Assembly (NCBI GenBank): GCA_963678275.1
Contig: OY782765.1
Coordinates: forward strand, 6,820,001-6,884,000
Reading direction: 5' to 3'
DNA length: 64,000 nt
Source: G963677445 sp963678275
GTDB taxonomy: Bacteria > Bacteroidota > Ignavibacteria > Ignavibacteriales > Melioribacteraceae
Part shown: piece after piece, positions 48,153 through 56,269 of the stretch
How the letters are laid out: each line of letters begins with the position of its first letter
Numbering within the stretch: the first letter of the stretch is position 1
Notes under the pieces: generated by a model
What the model saw: the letters and a program-made list of their open reading frames with translations, nothing else
Database searches by the model: none
What the model was told of the DNA's origin: nothing
Program-made: the position numbers and the translations under genes

Positions 48153-48327
48153 AAATATGGTGTACCTGACGGCACACCTAATATTATGCTTATTTCTTTT
48201 TTACCGATATGATGTCCCTAACGGGACATAAAATAATAGTTGCTGTAAATGATTGCCCCGTCAGGGGCAAAATATTGGTAGAAAAAAGAAAAAAACGAAC
48301 AAGTGTGCCGTTAGGTACACCATATTA
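48153..48327. repeat. REPIN-like inverted dimer of hairpin repeats
   Basis: Four hairpins at 48159-48178, 48212-48229, 48253-48270 and 48303-48320. The first two have loops TGAC and TAAC, the last two GTCA and GTTA, so the right half is the inverse of the left. Outer stems are versions of GGTGTACC/GGCACACC; inner stems are ATGTCCC/GGGACAT and TTGCCCC/GGGGCAA. Spacers also match in inverse (TTTTTTACCGATAT against ATATTGGTAGAAAAA). Half-units of the same type occur at 59400-59478 and 62934-63010. Confidence 0.75.
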
Positions 48328-48454
48328 TACACTCTCAATTATATTCTGCGCCTTTGGTGAGGGGATTAAATCGCAAAAAAATTCGTTGAATGGGATCTTG
48401 GTGTATGAAATCACGACAGAATAGTTAGATGGGAGTTAAAAGTTCTGAAACTAC

Positions 48455-49435
48455 TCAGAGATATTTTACCGCGGCCTGAATAATTTTTTGAATATATTCT
48501 TTATAGTCGACATCATAAAGACGCGCCCCGGCCGCATTCAGATGTCCTCCTCCTCCAAATTCCGCCGCCAGCTTATTGATAGGGATATTTCCTTTACTGC
48601 GAAAACTTATTTTTAAACCATCTTTCAGTTCATAAAAAAGGAAACCCGCTTTAACTCCTTTTACAGCGAGAGTATAATTAACAAAACCTTCCACATCCTC
48701 ATCTGTAGCTTTTGTTTTGTTAATAGCCTCCTGGGTAATGGTCATATAAGCGATTTGTCCCTCAGCGTGAAAATTCAGGGTGCATAAAGTTTCACCAAGC
48801 AGCTTCAGCCTGCTGATTCTGTCCTGCTGATATATTTGTTCATGAACATAAGAGGGGTCCACGCCACATTCCAGTAATTCTGCCGCGATGATATGGGTTT
48901 GCGGACTGGTACGGTCATAATTAAAGGAGCCGGAATCGGTAACGATAGCTGAATAAATCTGAAGGGCGATATTGTAGTCAAGTTCCGTAATACCGGTTTT
49001 TTTTATAAAGTTGTATATTATTTCACCGGTAGCGATCGATTTAATATCGATATACTTATATTGTGTGAAATTATCAGGTTTTCTGTGATGATCAATGCAG
49101 ACTTTAGGCACATCAAGATTCGAGAGAAACTCAGCCATTGAACCGGTTCTGCTTATCTGGTTGAGATCGGTGAAAATGACAACATCAACTTCACTCATTA
49201 CCTTATTATGCTTATCGGGGGAATATTTTTCGATGACATTATGTTGATCAAGGAATGTAAGATTATAAGGTGTGTCGCTATGATTTATAACCAAAACTTC
49301 TTTTCCCAGTTTCCTCAGAATATGATACATCGCCAGTTGTGATCCTATGGCGTCAGCGTCAGGATTTCTGTGTGTGGTAACAAGAAATCTGCCGTGGTTA
49401 TTAATAATTGTTTTTAAACTTTCAAATTTTACCAT
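48455..49435 (-). CDS. nrnA: DHH-family phosphoesterase, NrnA-like (nanoRNase/pAp phosphatase)
   Basis: A 326-residue cytosolic phosphoesterase. The DHH domain carries THRNPDADAIGS (metal ligands D26, D28), FTDLN (D90) and IDHHRKPDN (D115-H117). The C-terminal DHHA1 domain has the substrate-binding GGGGHLNAAGARL. Length and motif set match NrnA, which degrades oligoribonucleotides of a few residues and dephosphorylates pAp; related RecJ-like and cyclic-di-AMP phosphodiesterase proteins share the fold but are longer. It faces the palindrome region and is divergent from xseA. Confidence 0.88.
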   Translation of the reverse strand: MVKFESLKTIINNHGRFLVTTHRNPDADAIGSQLAMYHILRKLGKEVLVINHSDTPYNLTFLDQHNVIEKYSPDKHNKVMSEVDVVIFTDLNQISRTGSMAEFLSNLDVPKVCIDHHRKPDNFTQYKYIDIKSIATGEIIYNFIKKTGITELDYNIALQIYSAIVTDSGSFNYDRTSPQTHIIAAELLECGVDPSYVHEQIYQQDRISRLKLLGETLCTLNFHAEGQIAYMTITQEAINKTKATDEDVEGFVNYTLAVKGVKAGFLFYELKDGLKISFRSKGNIPINKLAAEFGGGGHLNAAGARLYDVDYKEYIQKIIQAAVKYL

Positions 49436-49697
49436 AAAGGAACGAAATCCGGTATCCTGTGATCATTGAAAAAAAGAAACAGCTAAGTAAATAAAAAAAA
49501 GTGAATATTCCAACCTGTTTGATCATTAAATTAAAATAAAATATTTTTTAAAATCTTTTATTTTGCCACCCCCGGGAACATAATAACAGTAAAAAATTGG
49601 AGAATTCCGGTTAAGAATTGATAATGTTTTAATATTATCTTTCATTTTTTTTCTTTAAGTTTATAGGTTCATACAGAAAAAATTCAGTCGGGAAAAA

Positions 49698-50888
49698 TTG
49701 CAGGACCTATTTACGGAAGAAAAAATATTTGCTGTTTCTGAGCTAACCGCTTTAATAAAACAGGATCTGGAAAATCGTTTCAGCGATATTACCCTCATAG
49801 GTGAATTATCTAACTTTAAAAAACATGTTTCCGGCCACTGGTATTTTACACTTAAAGATTCGAATGCCCAGATTAGCTGTGTTATGTGGAGGGGCATTAA
49901 CGCTTATGTTTTCTTTTCACCCCAGGATGGAATGAAGGTGGTTTTGAAAGGAAGGATAACTGTTTATCCGCCGAGGGGCAACTACCAGATGGAAGTAAGG
50001 TCGATGCGCCCGGCCGGAGTGGGTGAGCTTCAGGAGGCATTTGAAAAACTTAAGAAAAAACTTTCGGCCGAAGGATTATTCGACCAGGTTCATAAAAAGG
50101 CCATCCCCCGCTTTCCTGAAAAAATTGGAATTGTTACCGCGATAGGAGGAGCAGCCCTGAAAGATATGATAAGTGTGGCGGAAAGAAGATATCCCCTCGC
50201 TGAACTGGTGATCGCTCCCGCGAAAGTTCAGGGAGAAGGGGGAGCCGCTGAAATTGTCAGCAGCATCAAGAAGCTTAACAACAGGGATGATATCGATGTA
50301 ATTATTGTCGGCAGGGGAGGAGGCTCTCTCGAAGACCTATGGCAGTTTAATGAAGAAATTGTTGCCCGGGCCATATTTGATTCGGTTATTCCGGTAGTAA
50401 GCGGAGTAGGGCATGAAACAGATGTGACCATTGCCGATTATACCGCCGATCTGCGAGCCCCCACACCAACAGCGGCGATGGAATTAGCTACCCCCGATAT
50501 CAATGAAATAATTGCCTTTATTACCGATTTTTCCTATAATTCAACAAATGAAATTTCAGGTATTATCAGAAAACATAAAGATATCATTAAGAATATGACA
50601 GGTTCATATGTTTTCCGGAAACCATGGAACCTTGTTTCCTTAAATACCCAGAAGCTGGATAATTTATTCTTTCGGCTGAACAATTCGGCTTTGTCTAAAG
50701 TTAAAACTCACAGGCATAATCTGGAACTGATAAACCAGAATATTGAATCGTATAATTTCGCCGGAATTTTAAAAAGAGGATATACCATTATACGGCAGAA
50801 AGGAAAAATCATTCCCCGTAGTGAAATTCTCGAAAGTGATGAATCGGTTGATATCCAGTTTTTTGATAAAGAAGTCAGGATAGGATAA
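49698..50888 (+). CDS. xseA: Exodeoxyribonuclease VII large subunit
   Basis: A 396-residue subunit of the nuclease that trims single-stranded DNA from both ends. The N-terminal OB fold is clear (FAVSELTALIKQDLE, then LIGELSNFKKHVSGHWYFTL). The central conserved region includes KIGIVTAIGGAALKDMI and DVIIVGRGGGSLEDLWQFN, and the C-terminal part is helical. A TTG start is used: it follows GGGAA and gives the normal family N-terminus, and no ATG is available. xseB begins directly after the stop codon. Confidence 0.95.
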   Translation: MQDLFTEEKIFAVSELTALIKQDLENRFSDITLIGELSNFKKHVSGHWYFTLKDSNAQISCVMWRGINAYVFFSPQDGMKVVLKGRITVYPPRGNYQMEVRSMRPAGVGELQEAFEKLKKKLSAEGLFDQVHKKAIPRFPEKIGIVTAIGGAALKDMISVAERRYPLAELVIAPAKVQGEGGAAEIVSSIKKLNNRDDIDVIIVGRGGGSLEDLWQFNEEIVARAIFDSVIPVVSGVGHETDVTIADYTADLRAPTPTAAMELATPDINEIIAFITDFSYNSTNEISGIIRKHKDIIKNMTGSYVFRKPWNLVSLNTQKLDNLFFRLNNSALSKVKTHRHNLELINQNIESYNFAGILKRGYTIIRQKGKIIPRSEILESDESVDIQFFDKEVRIG

Positions 50889-51122
50889 GTGAAGAAAATA
50901 AACAGTTTTGAAGATGATCTTAAAAGGCTGCAGGAGATTTCCGATCTGCTGGAAGATGAAGAGACCGGATTGGAAAAATCTATTCAGCTTTATGAAGAAG
51001 GAATTAAATTATCAAAAATTTGTTATAATACTTTGAGACAGGCGGAACTGAAGATTACGGACCTTAGTAAGGAAATGGAAAAAGAATTCAGAGATGCTTC
51101 CGAATTTGATGACCAGGATTAA
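50889..51122 (+). CDS. xseB: Exodeoxyribonuclease VII small subunit
   Basis: A 77-residue small subunit starting with GTG immediately after the xseA stop. It has the family pattern FEDDLKRLQEISDLLEDEET and LEKSIQLYEEGIKLSKIC of a helical hairpin that coats XseA. Zero spacing fits coupled translation with xseA. Confidence 0.95.
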   Translation: MKKINSFEDDLKRLQEISDLLEDEETGLEKSIQLYEEGIKLSKICYNTLRQAELKITDLSKEMEKEFRDASEFDDQD

Positions 51123-51134
51123 AGGTGATTTCTT

Positions 51135-53057
51135 ATGGAAATAGATAAATCAAAATATAAGCTGCTTTTCGATATTAATTCTCCCGCGGATTTCAGAAAT
51201 TTTAATATCCCCGATCTTAAGCTTTTAAGCAAGGAGGTCAGGGAATATCTTGTTGATGTTATATCACAGACAGGAGGACATTTTGGGGGAGGGCTTGGCA
51301 CGGTTGAGCTTACGGTTGCTCTCCATAAAGTTTTTGATACCCCGGATGATGTCCTGGTATGGGATACCGGTCACCAGGCTTATCCTCATAAAATTCTGAC
51401 AGGCAGAAGAGATGAGCTGACAACCATCCGGCAGTTTGGCGGGATCAGCGGTTTTTTAAAAAGGGCTGAAAGTGAATATGACGCTTTCGGAGCCGGGCAT
51501 GCTTCAACATCTATATCAGCCGCCTTGGGAATGGCGACCGGAAGCAGCCTGAAGAAAAAACATAAAAAAGCCATTGCCGTGATAGGGGACGGAGCCATGA
51601 CGGGCGGTATGGCCTATGAAGCGCTTAATAATTCGGGATTATTGAAAAAAGATCTGGTGGTTGTGCTTAATGACAACCAGATGTCTATAGCGCCGAATAA
51701 ATGGCAGATACATAATTATTTTACCGATATGATAGCCCATCCCGAATATAACAGGTTCAAGGGCGCTATTTGGGACCTTACCGGCAAGCTTGATAATTTT
51801 GGCGACAGGATAAGAAACCTCGCCGGCCGACTTGAATCAGGTATAAAGGCTGTGATAACCCCCGGTATGCTTTTCGAAGCGCTGGGATTCCGATATTTCG
51901 GACCGGTCAACGGGCATAATGTTCTGCAGCTTGTAAGATTATTTGAGCATATTAAACTGCTTCAGGGTCCGATTCTTGTCCATGCCATTACCGAAAAAGG
52001 CAAAGGATATAAACCTGCCGAAGGTCATCAGCAGAGGCTGCACGCGTCGACACCCTTTGATAAAAAAACCGGCAAGGCATTTAAAAAATCTTCTTCAGCC
52101 CCATCTTTTACCTCTGTATTTGGTAAAACCCTGGTGGAAATTATTAAAGACAATCCTGATGTTGTCGGCGTCACGGCCGCTATGCCCGATGGAACAGGTC
52201 TGAATTACCTGATGGAAGAAATCCCCGATAATTATTTTGATGTAGGTATAGCCGAGGAACACGCGGTCACTTTTTCGGCCGGTATGGCTGCCCAGGGCGC
52301 AATCCCGGTTGTTGCTATTTATTCCACTTTTATGCAGAGAGCTTTCGACCAGATAATTCATGATGTCAGTCTTCAGGATCTTCACGTGGTGTTTGTTATG
52401 GACAGAGCAGGACTGGTGGGAGCCGACGGTCCGACACATCATGGCACATTCGATCTTTCATATCTGAGGATGATTCCAAAGATGGTTCTTATGGCTCCGA
52501 AAGATGAGGATGAGCTGAGACATATGCTCTATACGGCGGTTAATTATAAAAAAGGACCGATCGCTATCCGTTATCCAAGAGGTTCCGGACTCGGAGTGCA
52601 GATGAAAGAAGAGCTTGAAGTGATGCGGATAGGGAAAGCCGAAGTAATAAATGAAGGTGAAAATATCGCTATGCTCGCTTTGGGAAATATGGTGAATTAT
52701 TCCGAAAAGGCCGCTGAAATTTTAAACCTTTCAGGGATAAATCCCGCGATAGTGAATATGCGCTTTGTTAAACCGCTTGATACCGACCTGCTTGACGATT
52801 TCGCGTCGCGATATGATAAAATAATCACTCTTGAGGAAAATGCGCTTCAGGGTGGTTTCGGTTCCGCGGTACTGGAATATTTTAATGAGAAAAATTATAA
52901 GAATGATATCCTCAGGATTGGCCTGCCCGATAAATTCATTGAACATGGCACACAGGCTGAACTACATAAAATGCTGAAGATTGATCCTGAAGGAATTGTC
53001 GAAAGAATAAAAATTTTTGTAAAAGGACGGAGCGTTAATCACGAGGTTACAATTTAA
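51135..53057 (+). CDS. dxs: 1-deoxy-D-xylulose-5-phosphate synthase
   Basis: A 640-residue thiamine-diphosphate enzyme condensing pyruvate and glyceraldehyde-3-phosphate, the first step of the MEP isoprenoid pathway. Seen: SQTGGHFGGGLGTVELTVAL (N-terminal catalytic His), the TPP motif GDGAMTGGMAYEALNNSG with VVLNDNQMSIAPN, DVGIAEEHAVTFSAGMA with the catalytic Glu, and DRAGLVGADGPTHHGTFDLS. Length is typical. It lies 12 nt after xseB with an AAGGTGA ribosome site; xseA-xseB-dxs is a gene order seen in many bacteria. Confidence 0.97.
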   Translation: MEIDKSKYKLLFDINSPADFRNFNIPDLKLLSKEVREYLVDVISQTGGHFGGGLGTVELTVALHKVFDTPDDVLVWDTGHQAYPHKILTGRRDELTTIRQFGGISGFLKRAESEYDAFGAGHASTSISAALGMATGSSLKKKHKKAIAVIGDGAMTGGMAYEALNNSGLLKKDLVVVLNDNQMSIAPNKWQIHNYFTDMIAHPEYNRFKGAIWDLTGKLDNFGDRIRNLAGRLESGIKAVITPGMLFEALGFRYFGPVNGHNVLQLVRLFEHIKLLQGPILVHAITEKGKGYKPAEGHQQRLHASTPFDKKTGKAFKKSSSAPSFTSVFGKTLVEIIKDNPDVVGVTAAMPDGTGLNYLMEEIPDNYFDVGIAEEHAVTFSAGMAAQGAIPVVAIYSTFMQRAFDQIIHDVSLQDLHVVFVMDRAGLVGADGPTHHGTFDLSYLRMIPKMVLMAPKDEDELRHMLYTAVNYKKGPIAIRYPRGSGLGVQMKEELEVMRIGKAEVINEGENIAMLALGNMVNYSEKAAEILNLSGINPAIVNMRFVKPLDTDLLDDFASRYDKIITLEENALQGGFGSAVLEYFNEKNYKNDILRIGLPDKFIEHGTQAELHKMLKIDPEGIVERIKIFVKGRSVNHEVTI

Positions 53058-54055
53058 TGGATAAAACCAGGTTAGCCGTTATCGGTCTGGGCGGGGTTGC
53101 CCAGGTTGTACATTTGCCGATCCTGACTAAATTGAGGGATGTCAGGATAACAGGCGTGGCCGATAAAGATAATAACAAACTGAGAAACATATCAGAAAAA
53201 TATAATATTTCAAACAGATTCAAAGATTACAGGGAAATGCTTCAGCATGATGACGCCGACGCCGTAATCATTGCCACACCTACAAACACCCATCACAAAA
53301 TAGCAATTGACTGCCTGAATGCCGGAAAACATATTCTTATAGAAAAACCTGTGGCCTTAAACAGCGATGAAGCTATTGAAATAGAAAGGGCCGCTGTTAA
53401 AAATGAAAAAAGCGCTATGGTTGGAATGAATCTCCGGTTCCGTCCCGACGCGATGCTGCTTAAAAGTCTTATAGGTTCAGGTGAATTCGGCGATATATTC
53501 CATATTAAAACAAGCTGGCTGAGTGAACAAAGCAGTCCTGAAAAATGGTTTACCCGTAAAAGTGAATCAGGAGGGGGAGTTCTTTTCGATTTGGGAGTTC
53601 TTTTGATAGACCTGGCTTTATGGCTTTCGGGTGATAAAAAAGTGGAAAAAGTATATGTCCAGAAATTCTGTAATCTTAATGAATCGGTAGAAGACTCATC
53701 TGTTGGCCTGGTTTGTCTTGAAGGCGGAGCCGTGATATCGTTTGAAGTTTCCTGGCTTTTGCCGGCTCAGAAGGATAGTATTGAGATAACAGTTTATGGC
53801 AGGAATGGCACAATAAATATAAATCCTCTTCGCGCCTGGAAAAAACTTGATTCAGCATGGATTGACTATTCACCCTCTGGTGGAGGATCAAAAAATCTCT
53901 TTAAAAAATCGTATGAAAATGAATTAAAACATTTTATTGGCGCCGTGAGAGGAAATAACCCGGTGATTTCTTCGATCAGCGAAGCAGTTGATAACATGAA
54001 ACTGCTTGAAGCGGTTTACAGATCAGCCGAATCTTTAACTGAAATAAAGCTCTAG
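53057..54055 (+). CDS. Gfo/Idh/MocA-family oxidoreductase
   Basis: A 332-residue NAD(P)-dependent dehydrogenase-like protein. The Rossmann fold opens with VIGLGGVAQVVHLPIL; the conserved EKPVALNSDEA motif with the catalytic-region Lys is present (near residue 98), as is the C-terminal alpha/beta domain (MVGMNLRFRPDAMLLK). The substrate, probably a sugar or inositol derivative, cannot be read from the sequence. Its ATG shares one base with the dxs stop (TAATG), so it is part of that operon. Confidence 0.9.
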   Translation: MDKTRLAVIGLGGVAQVVHLPILTKLRDVRITGVADKDNNKLRNISEKYNISNRFKDYREMLQHDDADAVIIATPTNTHHKIAIDCLNAGKHILIEKPVALNSDEAIEIERAAVKNEKSAMVGMNLRFRPDAMLLKSLIGSGEFGDIFHIKTSWLSEQSSPEKWFTRKSESGGGVLFDLGVLLIDLALWLSGDKKVEKVYVQKFCNLNESVEDSSVGLVCLEGGAVISFEVSWLLPAQKDSIEITVYGRNGTININPLRAWKKLDSAWIDYSPSGGGSKNLFKKSYENELKHFIGAVRGNNPVISSISEAVDNMKLLEAVYRSAESLTEIKL

Positions 54056-54061
54056 GGGTAT

Positions 54062-54754
54062 ATGAAATCAAAAATCTTACTTGTTGATGACGAAAGAGAC
54101 ATTGTAGAATTACTTCAATATAATCTGGAACAGGAAGGATTTGAAGTAATTACCGCTTTTGACGGTCATGAGGCTCTTCTAAAAGTTCATGAAAATCCCG
54201 ATCTTATTATTCTGGATGTCATGATGCCCAAAATGGATGGATACGAGGTTTGCGCGAAAATCAGGGAAAATGATAAATACAAATCATTGCCTGTTATTTT
54301 CCTTACCGCCAAATCAAGTGAAATGGATGAGGTTTACGGGCTTAATATCGGCGCGGATGATTTTATACAGAAACCTGTGTCGCCGATGAAAATAATAGCC
54401 AGGGTTAAATCCAACCTCAGAAGAAAAGAGAATAGCGGAAAACCTGCCGAAGAAAACAAAGTTATTGCTGTTGGTCCCATTCTGATTGACAGGGAAAAGT
54501 ATAAAATTACAATCGACGGGGAGCATATTATTTTCCCTAAAAAAGAATTTGAAATACTTTCTTATCTCGCCTCCAGCCCGGGCAAAGTTTTTCCACGTGA
54601 AAAAATTCTCGGCGATGTATGGGGAAATGATGTGTATGTTGTTGAAAGAACAATTGATGTTCACATACGCAAGATAAGAGAGAAACTGGGTAAATATTCC
54701 GCTTTTATCGAAACTATTAAAGGTGTGGGATATCGTTTCAAGAGCATGGAATAA
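54062..54754 (+). CDS. OmpR/PhoB-family response regulator
   Basis: A 230-residue two-component regulator. Receiver domain 1-120 with acidic pair D9-D10, phospho-acceptor D52 (IILDVMMPKMDG), the switch threonine in VIFLTAKSS and lysine in IQKPVSP. The winged-helix DNA-binding domain covers about 135-230, with VVERTIDVHIRKIREKLG and GVGYRFK. Spacing of 6 nt to the oxidoreductase and an overlap with the kinase gene put it in the same operon. It is PhoB-like in sequence, but target genes are not indicated. Confidence 0.93.
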   Translation: MKSKILLVDDERDIVELLQYNLEQEGFEVITAFDGHEALLKVHENPDLIILDVMMPKMDGYEVCAKIRENDKYKSLPVIFLTAKSSEMDEVYGLNIGADDFIQKPVSPMKIIARVKSNLRRKENSGKPAEENKVIAVGPILIDREKYKITIDGEHIIFPKKEFEILSYLASSPGKVFPREKILGDVWGNDVYVVERTIDVHIRKIREKLGKYSAFIETIKGVGYRFKSME

Positions 54755-55775
54755 GTTTCGGCAGAATATTTCCCTTTCCAAAGTTTATCTCGGGGGAACA
54801 ATATATTATAATTCCATTCTGCTCATTATTCTGCTCCTCTTTTTTGAGCTGACTTTTCAGAATTTTATTATTCTGATGTTCATCCTTATTTTTTTCAGCA
54901 TCATCATTCTTAATTATTTTGGATCAGTCAGGAACCGTGAAATAAATAATATCAAAAATATTATTAATTCCATTCGTGAAAACAGGTATCATTCTCCCGA
55001 TGAAATAAAACTTGGCAAAAACCTTCTTGAAATGGAGGGTGAAATTAAAGCGATGTTTCTTCGCACGCAGAATGACATTTCAAACCTTAAAAAACTTGAG
55101 CAGGTCAGGACAGAGTTTCTCGGGAATGTATCGCATGAGCTGCGAACCCCTATTTTCGCTATACAGGGATATATTGAGACTCTCCTGAATGGCGCTATGG
55201 ATGATGAGAGGGTGAACCGCAATTTCCTTAATAAAGCAAATACTCATGCCAATAATCTCAATATTCTTCTTAATGACCTGATAGATATTTCGATGATTGA
55301 ATCGGGACAAATGAGGATGAGCTACCGTTTTTTTAATATCGGGGAATATCTTGAATCTATAATAAATGAAATGTCCCTGAGCGCTGAGGAAAAAGGACTG
55401 GAACTAATTTTATATCCTCCGCGGCAGAATCTTCAGCTTTATGGCGATAAACCGCGGCTTAAACAGGTGATGGTTAATCTTATCAGTAACGCTATTAAAT
55501 ATACCGAAGAGGGAAGGATAGAAGTGCTTGTGGAGGAGGAAAAAAAATATGGCAGGATCATCGTCAGGGATACCGGTCTGGGAATAAGGGAAAAGGATAT
55601 TGACAGGATATTCGAACGTTTCTACCGTGTCGATAAAGACCGTTCACGCGCCGTGGGAGGAACGGGACTGGGACTGGCAATCGTAAAACATATCGTCGAA
55701 GCACACGGCTCCCGTATGTATGTAAAATCGGAATGGGGCAAAGGCAGCGAATTTTCCTTCCGCCTGAAAAAGTAA
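54723..55775 (+). CDS. Membrane sensor histidine kinase (PhoR-like)
   Basis: A 350-residue kinase, with a GTG start at 54723 giving a 32-bp overlap with the regulator gene; the next in-frame ATG would remove the first membrane helix. Two closely spaced membrane helices (about 30-45 and 47-66) with almost no periplasmic loop, so it likely senses in or near the membrane. HisKA with H138 (FLGNVSHELRTPIFAIQGY), then HATPase with NLISNAIKYTEEG (N box), DTGLGI (G1), FERFYRVD (F box) and GGTGLGLAIVK (G2). It is the cognate partner of the upstream regulator. Confidence 0.93.
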   Translation: MWDIVSRAWNKFRQNISLSKVYLGGTIYYNSILLIILLLFFELTFQNFIILMFILIFFSIIILNYFGSVRNREINNIKNIINSIRENRYHSPDEIKLGKNLLEMEGEIKAMFLRTQNDISNLKKLEQVRTEFLGNVSHELRTPIFAIQGYIETLLNGAMDDERVNRNFLNKANTHANNLNILLNDLIDISMIESGQMRMSYRFFNIGEYLESIINEMSLSAEEKGLELILYPPRQNLQLYGDKPRLKQVMVNLISNAIKYTEEGRIEVLVEEEKKYGRIIVRDTGLGIREKDIDRIFERFYRVDKDRSRAVGGTGLGLAIVKHIVEAHGSRMYVKSEWGKGSEFSFRLKK

Positions 55776-55780
55776 AAATT

Positions 55781-55944
55781 CCGTAGGACAGGCTTTCCAG
55801 CCTGTCCAGAACGGGGTGAATTACATGATTAGCCTACATAAAACTTGAAAAACTAAAATCACCAATTGTCCTATCACCAGGTGATTTGCTTTGTGCTAAG
55901 GAGTCGTATAACTCGGGAAGGACAGGCTAAAAGCCCGTCCTACA
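55781..55944 (+). repeat. Dispersed repeat A, copy 1 (terminal inverted repeats)
   Basis: About 164 bp bounded by GTAGGACAGGCT on the left and AGCCCGTCCTAC on the right, so it has terminal inverted repeats with one difference. The left end itself is a 9-bp hairpin (GGACAGGCT/AGCCTGTCC), close after the kinase stop, and may end that transcript. Inside is the palindrome ATCACCAGGTGAT. A second copy in the same orientation is at 59482-59665. Confidence 0.75.
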
Positions 55945-55999
55945 AAATAATTTTACAACCAACATGAATGACTGAAAGCCCAGAATTTTATAAATATTT

Positions 56000-56060
56000 C
56001 TGTAGGACAGATTTGCAATCTGTCCTTGCCAGGTAAATGAACAATGCCGGGAAAAGCTGA
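56000..56060 (+). repeat. Dispersed repeat B, short copy
   Basis: TGTAGGACAG and a 9-bp hairpin GGACAGATT/AATCTGTCC (loop TGC), then GGTAAATGAACAA and CCGGGAAAAG. It matches the first 60 bp of the longer copies at 59283 and 62815. The following 200 bp to 56269 hold nothing I recognise. Confidence 0.7.
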
Positions 56061-56269
56061 ATTAGTTGAGCAAGTCTATAGCCTTTTCAATACTACCGGT
56101 TCAATTAACTCTCCCTCGGAAAATTAAACTCAGCCGCCGGCTTTCGTTCAGTCCGTTTCGCAATTGTCGTTCCCATAAATCAAACAACAGGGATGAATTA
56201 CTCCGGGGCAAAAAGGCTGTGAAACCCAACAATGAAAAATAATTATTCATTATTAATTATTAATTAAAT

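Larger units (their letters stand above)
47609..48454. other. Gene-free interval rich in palindromes
   Basis: 846 bp between the LolD-like gene and the convergent nrnA-like gene. It holds two separate palindrome families, listed as their own entries. Short open frames run through it, but they are translations of the repeats and have no ribosome sites or family resemblance. Confidence 0.7.

Noticed and set aside
48209..48424. Open frame of 71 codons on plus
   Set aside because: It covers the REPIN-like hairpins, and its composition follows the palindromes.
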